12,448 nt of DNA from Candidatus Kapaibacterium sp. GTDB lineage: Bacteria > Bacteroidota > Ignavibacteria > Kapaibacteriales > UBA2268. Of this stretch, positions 1-7,273 are shown piece after piece. A program made the position numbers and the translations under genes. The number at the start of each line of letters is the position of its first letter. Within the stretch, counting starts at the first letter, position 1. The stretch lies in the NCBI GenBank assembly GCA_030835065.1, contig JAUQWR010000221.1, positions 1-12,448 on the forward strand, in the 5' to 3' direction. The notes beneath the pieces were generated by a model. The model was not told the DNA's origin and ran no database searches. It saw only the letters and a program-made list of their open reading frames with translations.

Positions 1-71
1 TTTTGAAACTTTTTTGAAGAAAATCAGTATTAAAGATATTTATTTTTTTATTAAATAGGGTAAATGTGAGT

Positions 72-2180
72 ATGAAGACTCTTAATTTTCTCATTGCCTT
101 GGGTTTGATATTGCCTTTGATTGCAGTAACAGCAAAACCAACAAAGAGCGACAATCCATTTTTCAATGAGTACAAAACTCCGCTTGGAGTGCCTCCGTTC
201 GATAAAATCAAGACCGAACATTATCTTCCGGCTTTCGAAGCAGGAATCAAGCAACAAGCAGAAGAAATAGCTGCTATAGTAAATAATCCCAAAGAACCTG
301 ATTTCAAGAATACAATCGAAGCTATGGAATATTCAGGCGAAATTTTGACAAAAGTATCGAATGTGTTTTTCAATATGACTTCGTGCAATACAAGCAAAGA
401 ATTGCAAGAAATTGCAAAAACTGTATCTCCAATGCTTTCTAAACATGGCGATGATATTATGCTTAATGCTAAACTTTTTGCTCGTATCAAAAAAGTTTAC
501 GATAACCAAGCAAAAATGAAATTAAATGGCGAGCAAAAAAGACTTTTAGAAAAAGTTTACAAAGATTTTGCACGCAATGGTGCTAATCTATCTGATGACA
601 AAAAAAATGAACTCCGCAAGATTAATGAAGAATTATCTTTGCTTGCTTTGAAATATGGCGATAATGTATTGGCTGAAACTAATAATTTTAAATTATTTAT
701 TGATAATGAAAAAGATTTAGCCGGATTGCCAGAATCTATTCGTATGGGTGCTGCCGAAGAAGCTAAAGATGCCGGCAAACCTGGCAAGTGGTTGTTCACT
801 CTTCATAATCCTAGCGTTATGCCTTTCCTTCAATACTCAGCTAACCGCGAATTGAGAAAGAAAATGCAAGAAGCTTATATTAATAGAGCCAACAACAACA
901 ACGAATTTGATAATAAAGAAAATATCAAAAAAATAATTGATTTGCGCCAAAAAAGAGCTAAACTTTTGGGCTATAAAAACCACGCTGAATACACTCTCGA
1001 AGTTGCTATGGCAAAAAATTCAAGCAAAGTATTTGAATTATTGAACAAGCTTTGGGCTGCTGTGCTTCCTAATATGAAAAAAGAAGCTGATGAACTGCAA
1101 GCATTAATCAATAAAGAAGGTGGCAACTTTAAGTTGGAAGCTTCTGACTGGCGTTACTATGCAGAAAAATTAAGAAAAGAAAAATATGACTTGGACGAAG
1201 AAATGATTCGCCCATATTTCAAATTAGAAAATGTTCGCGAAGGCGTTTTTGCTGTTGTTAATAAATTATATGGCTTGAAATTTAAAGAACGCAAAGATGT
1301 TCCTGTTTATCATCCAGATGTTGTTGCTTACGAAGTACTCGAAGCAAATGGCAAACACCTTGGTTTGATATTTATGGATTATTTCCCACGTCCATCAAAA
1401 AGAGGTGGTGCTTGGATGAATAACTACCGCGATCAAATTGTGAAAAACGGCAAATTTATTACTCCTATTGTAACTAATGTATTTAACTTTACAAAGCCAA
1501 CAGGCGATATGCCAGCTCTTTTGACAGTTGATGAAGTAGAAACATTTTTCCATGAGTTTGGTCATGGTTTGCATGGGTTATTCTCAAAATGTACTTATCC
1601 TGGAGTAGCTGGTACAAACGTATCTCGCGATTTCGTTGAATTGCCATCTCAAATTATGGAAAATTGGGCGTTCGAACCAGAAGTCATGAAAATGTATGCA
1701 AAACATTATAAAACTGGTGAAGTAATTCCTGAAGCATTAATTAAGAAAATCCAAGAATCAGGCAAATTCGGACAAGGCTTTGCTACTGGCGAATATCTTG
1801 CTGCTTCATTATTAGATATGTATTGGCATACAGACGAAAATGCAACAAAACAAGATGTTAATTCATTCGAAAAACAAACATTAGACAAAATGGGCTTGAT
1901 TCCTGAAATAGTATCACGTTACCGTTCTACTTATTTCCAACACATATTTAGTGGTGGATATTCATCAGGTTATTATAGCTATATTTGGGCTGGTGTGCTC
2001 GATACAGATGCTTTCCAAGCATTCAAAGAAAAGAGTTTATTCGATAAAGCAACTGCAAAATCATTCCGCGAAAACATTCTTCAACGCGGCAATACTGAAG
2101 ATCCTATGGCTCTTTATATTAAGTTCCGCGGACGCGAACCACAAATCGATCCATTATTGAAAAAGCGTGGATTGAAATAA
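72..2180 (+). CDS. Exported M3-family zinc metallopeptidase (Dcp/oligopeptidase A-like)
   Basis: Zinc peptidase of the thimet oligopeptidase/peptidyl-dipeptidase family, which cleaves short peptides. Numbering from ATG 72 (702 aa): the zinc motif HEFGH is at about 494-498 and the third zinc ligand Glu is at about 523 in FVELPSQ, the 29-residue spacing known for M3 enzymes. The GTNVSRDFVE stretch is Dcp-like. The GYSSGYYSYIWAG segment near the C-terminus carries the substrate-binding tyrosines of the family. Length fits the usual 680-700 aa. I chose ATG 72 over an in-frame GTG at 66 because it leaves a clean signal peptide (MKTLNFLIALGLILPLIAVTA, cut before KPTKS), with an AGGG at 57-60 as weak SD. 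E. coli Dcp and OpdA are cytosolic, so the signal peptide points to a periplasmic or surface role, an inference. It is convergent with the TonB receptor gene. Whether it acts as dipeptidase or oligopeptidase cannot be read from sequence. Confidence 0.93.
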   Translation: MKTLNFLIALGLILPLIAVTAKPTKSDNPFFNEYKTPLGVPPFDKIKTEHYLPAFEAGIKQQAEEIAAIVNNPKEPDFKNTIEAMEYSGEILTKVSNVFFNMTSCNTSKELQEIAKTVSPMLSKHGDDIMLNAKLFARIKKVYDNQAKMKLNGEQKRLLEKVYKDFARNGANLSDDKKNELRKINEELSLLALKYGDNVLAETNNFKLFIDNEKDLAGLPESIRMGAAEEAKDAGKPGKWLFTLHNPSVMPFLQYSANRELRKKMQEAYINRANNNNEFDNKENIKKIIDLRQKRAKLLGYKNHAEYTLEVAMAKNSSKVFELLNKLWAAVLPNMKKEADELQALINKEGGNFKLEASDWRYYAEKLRKEKYDLDEEMIRPYFKLENVREGVFAVVNKLYGLKFKERKDVPVYHPDVVAYEVLEANGKHLGLIFMDYFPRPSKRGGAWMNNYRDQIVKNGKFITPIVTNVFNFTKPTGDMPALLTVDEVETFFHEFGHGLHGLFSKCTYPGVAGTNVSRDFVELPSQIMENWAFEPEVMKMYAKHYKTGEVIPEALIKKIQESGKFGQGFATGEYLAASLLDMYWHTDENATKQDVNSFEKQTLDKMGLIPEIVSRYRSTYFQHIFSGGYSSGYYSYIWAGVLDTDAFQAFKEKSLFDKATAKSFRENILQRGNTEDPMALYIKFRGREPQIDPLLKKRGLK

Positions 2181-2203
2181 TTCGTTTCAAAATATTTTAG
2201 TAT

Positions 2204-2240
2204 CAAAGGCTGCTTTCTCTTGAGGCAGCCTTTGTTGTTT
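2204..2240 (+). terminator. Rho-independent-type hairpin after the M3 peptidase gene
   Basis: A perfect 10-bp stem pairs 2204-2213 (caaaggctgc) with 2225-2234 (gcagcctttg) around an 11-nt loop. The short T-rich stretch ttgttt follows. It starts 24 nt after the peptidase stop codon and lies between two convergent genes. The T-tract is interrupted, so termination may be only moderate. The receptor gene on the other strand ends at 2308, so the hairpin could also affect its transcript. Confidence 0.75.
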
Positions 2241-2307
2241 GAGATAATGCATGAATTCAAAGAATTATTACGAGATTGATCTAAAGATTTATGTGCAAAC
2301 AAATAAT

Positions 2308-4557
2308 CTAAATCTCCGCTGCTATGCCAATTATTGGCATAAATGGAAAAAGAACTTGCCCTTTCTTCTTGCTGAAGTCTTGATTCCATGTGTATTCAAA
2401 TATATTTTTGTTGTTGCTTAAATTCCATAAGTCTAGATATGCTCTAAGATTCCATTCTTCAAATACAAATCTTCGCTCTGCTCTGCAATCAATTCTGAAA
2501 TAATCCGGCAACCTTTCGGAATTTCTTTTCCCTTTGTCGCAATACCAGTTCCCATTTTCAAATCTTCTAGTGTTGAGATTCATCGGAGTATATGGCGATC
2601 CACTGCTATAAGCTGCGGTAAGTCCAAATTCCCACCAATCGCCTAGTTTATATGTAAGCATTAGATTAAATGAATGAGGGCGATCGTATTTGAATTTATA
2701 AAATGAATCCGAAATTGTATCCTTTCGTTCGGAGTTCGAATAGGTATAATTACATAATAAATATAGATTATCAGACATTTGGCGTATGTACGAAAGTTCA
2801 ATTCCATAAGCTCTGCCTCTTCCACTGCTCTGAAGTACTTTTGCACTATCAGCCAATTGAACAGCCAGCTTGTTGAAATTCTTATAAAATAGTTCAAGCT
2901 TTATTTGAGAAATTTCGTTAATTAAATAGTCAATTCCACTTATAAAATGAATAGACTCTGCTGGTTTTAGTGCTTTATTTGACTGATCCATAAATATTTT
3001 ATAAAATTGTGGGAATTGGGTAAATAAGCCGCTTGCCAGGTTTAAATTTAAATTTTCGTTTATTTTAAAAGAAGCAGATAGTCTGGGATTAAATACTGAT
3101 TTATTTACATATTCAAAATAATCATGTCTGATACCCAAGTTAAATTTTGCCCATTCGAAAGGACTAATGTGGTATTCAAGAAATGCTGATGATTTGATTG
3201 TTTTAGGTGATGAAAAATCAATTAAGTATGCCGAGACTATATCGCCATTAGCCATAGTATCTATATCAGATTTTTTAAAATAATCTGCGCTGATTGATTT
3301 AATATCAAACCCAAAGCTTATCTTGCTAATTTCATCGTATTTATAGAAAAATTCTGTTTTTAGCCCATTAGTTTTTTCTAGATTTTTGTCGATAACAGCA
3401 TCTTTATTGTATTCCTTGCCATGCTCCATTTCCCAATCTGTATTATTAGAATAAGGAGTAAAAATCATATAAGCATTATCAGCAAATAGATATTTCCAAT
3501 TAATACCAAAAGAATATTGAGATTTCCGGAGATCGCTATATGTTGTCTCTTCTCCAAAATCATCATTTTGACTTCCTTTTATTTGATCTTGAGCATAAAG
3601 TGCATAGAAAGAAATTGAGTGAAGATTAGTTGGTTCGTATAGTATTTTTGTATGGAAATCATAAGTTCTGGAAGTAAATTTTTCATCCATCATTTTGAGC
3701 ATAAGATCTAGTATCCCTCGTCTTGCAGCTATCGTAAAAGAAATTTCATTTGAAATAGGCGAAGAAATAAAAGCACTAAGCCCGGCTAAATCTAAAGACA
3801 AATCAGCATTTAAAGTGTTTTTTTCAGGTTCTTTAATTTTGATATTTGATACTGAAGACAATCGATCGCCATATTTAGCACTAAATCCACCACTCGAGAT
3901 ACTTACATCTTGCACCAGCTTTGGTTCAATTATCGAAGTACTACCATTTACCAGGTTGCCGTTCATAGATGAAAAGTGGAATGGACTTGCTACTTCGATA
4001 TTTTCAATCAGAGTAAGATTTTCTTCCGGATCGCCACCTCTTACGATTAATGCCGAAGAGCTTTCGGCACTTCTGCTTATACCCGGCATAAATTGTATTC
4101 TTTTGAACAAATCAGGCATACCAGGACTAATTCTGAGCTCGTTATATCCAATAGTAGAGCTACTAATAATATTACCATTTTGTTCTTTTTGAAAAAATTC
4201 AGGCTTTACAATGATTTCATCAGTTTTAAATATTTGTGGGCTTAGCTCGAAATTTAGGATATTAGTTCTTTTTGTAACAACAATAAAATCGCTAATTGTT
4301 TGACCTTCGTAGCCAAGTATTGATGCAGAGAGAGAATAGCGCCCGATAGGCACATTTTTGATAGAAAAATTACCTGTTTTATCGCTGATAGCACCAAGCT
4401 TGCTGTTAATTATTCTTATAGTAGCTCCTGATATTGCTTGCTGAGTTTCTTTATCAATAATCTTTCCATCAATTCTGCCAACCTTCAGACTATCTTGTGC
4501 TGAAAGAGCGTAATGTATTACAAAAATCAAGTATAGCCAAATCAATTTTTTTTTCAT
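2308..4557 (-). CDS. TonB-dependent outer-membrane receptor with carboxypeptidase-regulatory N-domain
   Basis: Outer-membrane beta-barrel receptor that imports a ligand using energy passed on by TonB-ExbBD. The 749-aa product has a signal peptide cut after about residue 20 (ALSA before QDS). A CarboxypepD_reg-like beta-sandwich follows at about 28-105 (GKIIDKETQQAISGATI, then DKTGNFSIKNVPIGRYSLS). The plug is at about 113-240 and contains PGMPDLFKRIQFMPGI, the ALIVRGGDPEENLTLIENIEV block and the SISSGGFSAKYGDRLSSV block. The rest (about 245-749) is rich in alternating aromatic beta-strands and ends in FPFMPIIGIAAEI, as expected of a barrel. ATG 4557 has GGAG at 4568-4565, 7 nt upstream. No SusD-like partner is next to it, so it is not an evident polysaccharide locus, and the ligand is unknown. 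It is divergent from a PAS-LuxR regulator. Codons 2-4 are a run of nine A residues. Confidence 0.93.
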   Translation of the reverse strand: MKKKLIWLYLIFVIHYALSAQDSLKVGRIDGKIIDKETQQAISGATIRIINSKLGAISDKTGNFSIKNVPIGRYSLSASILGYEGQTISDFIVVTKRTNILNFELSPQIFKTDEIIVKPEFFQKEQNGNIISSSTIGYNELRISPGMPDLFKRIQFMPGISRSAESSSALIVRGGDPEENLTLIENIEVASPFHFSSMNGNLVNGSTSIIEPKLVQDVSISSGGFSAKYGDRLSSVSNIKIKEPEKNTLNADLSLDLAGLSAFISSPISNEISFTIAARRGILDLMLKMMDEKFTSRTYDFHTKILYEPTNLHSISFYALYAQDQIKGSQNDDFGEETTYSDLRKSQYSFGINWKYLFADNAYMIFTPYSNNTDWEMEHGKEYNKDAVIDKNLEKTNGLKTEFFYKYDEISKISFGFDIKSISADYFKKSDIDTMANGDIVSAYLIDFSSPKTIKSSAFLEYHISPFEWAKFNLGIRHDYFEYVNKSVFNPRLSASFKINENLNLNLASGLFTQFPQFYKIFMDQSNKALKPAESIHFISGIDYLINEISQIKLELFYKNFNKLAVQLADSAKVLQSSGRGRAYGIELSYIRQMSDNLYLLCNYTYSNSERKDTISDSFYKFKYDRPHSFNLMLTYKLGDWWEFGLTAAYSSGSPYTPMNLNTRRFENGNWYCDKGKRNSERLPDYFRIDCRAERRFVFEEWNLRAYLDLWNLSNNKNIFEYTWNQDFSKKKGQVLFPFMPIIGIAAEI

Positions 4558-4622
4558 TATATATCTCCAAAAAAATCATTAAATTATCTATTAATGCAAG
4601 TACTAAAATAGCTGGAGAAATT
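4558..4622. promoter_or_regulatory. Divergent intergenic region between receptor and PAS-LuxR genes
   Basis: These 65 bp separate the two opposed start codons and hold both ribosome-binding sites: GGAG at 4568-4565 for the minus-strand receptor and GGAG at 4614-4617 for the plus-strand regulator. No convincing TTTG/TAnnTTTG or TTGACA/TATAAT promoter pair was seen inside it. At least one promoter may therefore lie within the opposite gene's 5' end. The arrangement suggests shared or cross regulation, an inference from layout. Confidence 0.4.
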
Positions 4623-5426
4623 ATGTCTGACAATACTGATAAATCAGTAATTTATAAGCAAAGGCTTCTTGAATTACAGACAAAATACTATAATCTTCTG
4701 GATGGTATTAAAATAAGAGCTGCCGGATTGGATTATAGCAAGTTGAATCACTACAAACAACTACTCAGCTATTTGGATAGTTTCGAAAATAATGCTTACG
4801 AAATATTTGACCTTCTTAGCAGAGAGCATGTGTTTTTCAGTTCAAAGTTTCTTGGTATATTGGGTTATGATCTCGAAAATATGTACACCTACGAAGCCGA
4901 AGAGCTCTTTGATAGTAAAATTCATCCTGAGGATTACTTGAAAATGACAGAAATCGGAGTATATTTTATTGAAATGATGCTTAAATCCGGAATAGATGAT
5001 ATTAAAAATTCGAAATTGTTTTTTGATTTCAGAATGCTGAATATTAACAATGAATATACCAGAGTAATTAAACAGCATAAAGTATTGGAATTTGACGAAA
5101 AAGGCAATCCATGGCTTACAATGGGAATCATAAATATTTCTCCGGAGAAGAATTTAGACTTGCCCGTTAAGGCAAGATTAGTTAATACAATTACAGGCGA
5201 AACATTTTACTTTCCTGATAATATGCCTGAACAAGCAAAAAAACATCCGCTTTCTGAACGTGAACTTAAAGTGCTTGAATTAATTTCTAATGGTTATTCT
5301 AGCAAAGAAATCAGTGAAAAACTTTTTATTGCAACAAATACTGTAAATACTCATCGCCAAAGGATTATTGAAAAACTGGGAGTGAGAAATACTACCGAAG
5401 CACTAAAGATTTTGCAGGAGATTTGA
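4623..5426 (+). CDS. PAS domain-containing LuxR-type transcriptional regulator
   Basis: DNA-binding regulator of 267 aa. The N-terminal region (about 1-60) is helical. Residues about 60-173 look like a PAS sensor fold (HVFFSSKFLGILGY, then IHPEDY, then GNPWLTMGIINIS). Residues 208-267 are a typical LuxR/GerE helix-turn-helix, with LSERELKVLELISNGYSSKE and the recognition helix around NTVNTHRQRIIEKLGV. There is no receiver domain and no evident N-acyl-homoserine-lactone pocket, so this is a PAS-LuxR protein of the kind common in Bacteroidota rather than a quorum-sensing LuxR. I chose ATG 4623 because GGAG (4614-4617) sits 5 nt upstream. The open frame extends back to 4497, but that would run into the divergent receptor gene and has no SD. 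Its 3' end overlaps the PIN-like gene by 24 bp. The ligand of the PAS domain and the target genes are unknown; the adjacent receptor is the obvious candidate. Confidence 0.88.
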   Translation: MSDNTDKSVIYKQRLLELQTKYYNLLDGIKIRAAGLDYSKLNHYKQLLSYLDSFENNAYEIFDLLSREHVFFSSKFLGILGYDLENMYTYEAEELFDSKIHPEDYLKMTEIGVYFIEMMLKSGIDDIKNSKLFFDFRMLNINNEYTRVIKQHKVLEFDEKGNPWLTMGIINISPEKNLDLPVKARLVNTITGETFYFPDNMPEQAKKHPLSERELKVLELISNGYSSKEISEKLFIATNTVNTHRQRIIEKLGVRNTTEALKILQEI

Positions 5427-5990
5427 TGTGTTTATAAAAAAATATTTTTCTAGTAATTCTGCAATTGTAATAGTTGGTATATTTAATATTTTACAAATTG
5501 AAGGTATTTTTTTAAACAATTTATTATCGTTACTAATTTCAGTTTCTTCTGTAACAATAGTAACCAATTCTCCAGTTCTAAAAATATTCAATGAAACTAA
5601 AATTTGTTTGATGTCAGCATTCTCCAAAAACAATTTAATTTGAGAGTTATACTCTTCATTAGTTAATTTTTTTGAAGTTTTAATAATGTTGTTTGTGAAT
5701 TGGTGCTCTACTTGTCTGATAAATTTTGAAGGTGAGGGAGCAATTATATTTTCGGTTTTGAAAGGTAATTCAGCATGTTTCATAAAAGACTTATCACTCA
5801 GAAAACTTAAGTAATTAAGAATAATTCCTTGAGAAACATATTTTGATTCTTCAAGAACTTTATCGATAATAATAAATTGCTTTGAGGTTAAATGATTTTT
5901 AAAAAAATCCATAAGAATATTATCTTTATCCATCTGGATATAGTAACGGATTAAAGCCAACAATGAATTTGTATCAATTATATACTTCAT
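5403..5990 (-). CDS. PIN-like (DUF4411-type) putative nuclease, module partner of ImmA/IrrE peptidase
   Basis: 195-aa protein starting MKYIIDTNSLLALIRYY, the first strand and first acidic residue (D6) of a PIN-type nuclease fold. Further candidate metal-binding residues are E47/E48 (IIIDKVLEESKYV), D126 (LENADIKQILVSL) and the VTEETE block at about 146-151. That block is followed by KKIPSICKILNIPTITIAELLE, the typical end of DUF4411/PIN-like proteins. PIN toxins cut RNA, often tRNA or rRNA; activity here is an inference. Its ATG overlaps the stop of the upstream metallopeptidase gene (ATGA, 5987-5990). No SD is visible, so translation is probably coupled. The 3' end overlaps the convergent PAS-LuxR gene by 24 bp. 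DUF4411 proteins next to ImmA/IrrE-type proteins are a pairing I recall from many genomes, usually read as toxin-antitoxin. The C-terminal tail (about 182-195) may be lineage specific. Confidence 0.78.
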   Translation of the reverse strand: MKYIIDTNSLLALIRYYIQMDKDNILMDFFKNHLTSKQFIIIDKVLEESKYVSQGIILNYLSFLSDKSFMKHAELPFKTENIIAPSPSKFIRQVEHQFTNNIIKTSKKLTNEEYNSQIKLFLENADIKQILVSLNIFRTGELVTIVTEETEISNDNKLFKKIPSICKILNIPTITIAELLEKYFFINTSNLLQNL

Positions 5991-7135
5991 TGTAAATATA
6001 TATATAATTTATCAGGATTAATTTTCAGAGTTTTACAAAAATCCAATTCATTAATTATCCCTTGATATAAAGCAGCTTGGATTGTAGAAGTAAACAAAGG
6101 AGAATTAATAGGTTTTGGACTTGCCCCATACCTTTTACCCTTAAGTTTTAAAAGGTCTTTTTGCTGCTTTTCTTTTTCAAGTTTTATTCTATAATTGTAT
6201 TCAAATTTGTCTTTAATTTTGTGATAATCAACCGGAGAAATTTTATTTGTAAGAAGCAATCTGGTAAATAAAGCAATTTGGCTGAGATTAGTATTGCGAG
6301 AAATTCTCGATAATAGTTCAAAATGAAAATTATTATTCAAATTAGCTAGCTTAATGTTTTCAATTTCTTGATAATACTCGGCAACTAAAAAATGATATGA
6401 AAAATCATTACACCATCGCTCTATATTGTTAGAATATTCCAGATTAAATAGATCAATTTGCTCGATTTCTTCTTCGTTGATTAAATAGTGAGCTAATTCA
6501 TGAATTAGAGTAAAAATTTCTCTACGAAATGAGTTTTGTTGCCGTTTTAACACAATAAAGTTTGGATTTAAATAAAATCCATCGATATTTACTTTTTCTT
6601 TCTTATTCCAAGTTTCAACAAATTCGAAAACAAAAATATTAAATTCGGCTAGTTTTGAAATTAATTCTTTCAAAAAGTCTTTGCTATTAATATGAAATTC
6701 AGGATTAATAATTTGTCTGATACTTGATGCAACAATCTTTGGTTCATGATTGATTGTATAATATGGTAGAATCCGATCGTTGCTAATTTCTGATAATTTT
6801 GAAATCGAAGATAAGTATATCTTAAGTTCTTCAAAATGGTTTACAATTTTCTTTGATGCAAAATTAAGATCACTAATGAAATTTGTTTTTCGAAAAAAAA
6901 TACTTTTCTCTGATGTTTTTTCAATAGTATTTTGATCAAGATAAAAGTGAATTCCTTTTTTGAATACTTTGTCAATTCTTTTTAAAATATTTAAATTTAT
7001 ATATTTTGAGAATATAGAATCTAAATCTAGAGTGTTTTTAAGACCAATATTAATAATAGAAAGTAAATCATCAGCCGAGATTTTATATAAATCCAGCAAA
7101 TATTGAAGGCGATATATATTGTGTTCGACTAACAA
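5987..7135 (-). CDS. ImmA/IrrE-type (M78) zinc metallopeptidase with degenerate HTH N-terminus
   Basis: 382-aa protein with HELAH at 212-216 in FTLIHELAHYLINEEE and a likely third ligand E239 in IERWCNDFSYHFLV, the signature of the ImmA/IrrE (COG2856, M78) family. Known members cleave repressors, as ImmA does in ICEBs1 and IrrE does to DdrO in Deinococcus. Residues about 8-67 look like a weak XRE-type helix-turn-helix (YRLQYLLDLYKISADDLL, then RIDKVFKKGIHFYLD), and FFRK at 80-83 is the usual linker motif. Residues about 335-382 form a C-terminal extension (KRYGASPKPINSPLFTS, then CKTLKINPDKLYIYL) seen in the longer, PIN-associated members. The start is TTG 7135 with GGA 6 nt upstream. The frame stays open to about 7177 but has no ATG there. 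The gene is translationally coupled to the PIN-like gene. The likely role is antitoxin/regulator of the pair, possibly releasing or destroying a repressor, an inference. Confidence 0.85.
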   Translation of the reverse strand: MLVEHNIYRLQYLLDLYKISADDLLSIINIGLKNTLDLDSIFSKYINLNILKRIDKVFKKGIHFYLDQNTIEKTSEKSIFFRKTNFISDLNFASKKIVNHFEELKIYLSSISKLSEISNDRILPYYTINHEPKIVASSIRQIINPEFHINSKDFLKELISKLAEFNIFVFEFVETWNKKEKVNIDGFYLNPNFIVLKRQQNSFRREIFTLIHELAHYLINEEEIEQIDLFNLEYSNNIERWCNDFSYHFLVAEYYQEIENIKLANLNNNFHFELLSRISRNTNLSQIALFTRLLLTNKISPVDYHKIKDKFEYNYRIKLEKEKQQKDLLKLKGKRYGASPKPINSPLFTSTIQAALYQGIINELDFCKTLKINPDKLYIYLQ

Positions 7136-7173
7136 TCTAGATCCAAGATTATAAATAAACCTAAATAACAGTA

Positions 7174-7213
7174 ATTATAATAAGTTAATATGCGTTTGCA
7201 TATTTTGTGCAAA
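7174..7213 (-). promoter_or_regulatory. Putative autoregulated promoter/operator of the ImmA/IrrE-PIN module
   Basis: On the minus strand a perfect TATAAT sits at 7179-7174, placing transcription start near 7167 and leaving a leader of about 30 nt before the TTG start. Directly upstream, where a -35 box would lie, is a perfect inverted repeat: aatatgc (7187-7193), gttt spacer, gcatatt (7198-7204). A second, overlapping inverted repeat is tttgca (7195-7200) with tgcaaa (7208-7213). Palindromes over a -35 region are typical repressor sites of toxin-antitoxin operons. The -35 match itself is poor. Which protein binds is unknown. Confidence 0.45.
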
Positions 7214-7230
7214 TTTAAATTTTATTTTTA

Positions 7231-7270
7231 AATAAAACAAATTGGGCAGCTTTATTTAAGACTGCCCAAT
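7231..7270 (-). terminator. Rho-independent terminator of the umuD-aminotransferase-glycosylase operon
   Basis: On the minus strand a perfect 9-bp stem (7270-7262 with 7249-7241; attgggcag/ctgcccaat on the plus strand) encloses a 12-nt loop. A T-rich tail (TTGTTTTATT, 7240-7231) follows. The hairpin begins 3 nt after the stop codon of the AlkD-like gene and so separates this operon from the ImmA/IrrE-PIN module. Confidence 0.85.
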
Positions 7271-7273
7271 AGA

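Noticed and set aside
66..71. GTG start for the M3 peptidase
   Set aside because: It adds only two residues before the signal peptide. ATG 72 gives a normal MK start.
1951..2160. 69-codon plus-strand frame inside the M3 peptidase gene
   Set aside because: It is a different frame of a conserved coding region, with no SD and no recognisable protein features.
2281..2315. Short inverted repeat agattt/aaatct near the end of the receptor gene
   Set aside because: Six-base arms in AT-rich DNA are expected by chance; there is no T-tract and no supporting context.
3695..4192. 165-codon open frame on the plus strand
   Set aside because: It lies fully antisense to the plug/barrel region of the TonB receptor, shows no domain or SD, and is a by-product of that gene's codon pattern.
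4497..4622. Upstream extension of the PAS-LuxR reading frame
   Set aside because: It overlaps the start of the divergent receptor gene, lacks an SD and gives an unconvincing N-terminus. ATG 4623 has a well-spaced GGAG.
5403..7135. Phage-repressor/prophage remnant, based on the ImmA/IrrE family
   Set aside because: No integrase, repressor, structural gene or attachment-site repeat is nearby. A PIN partner fits a TA-like module better.
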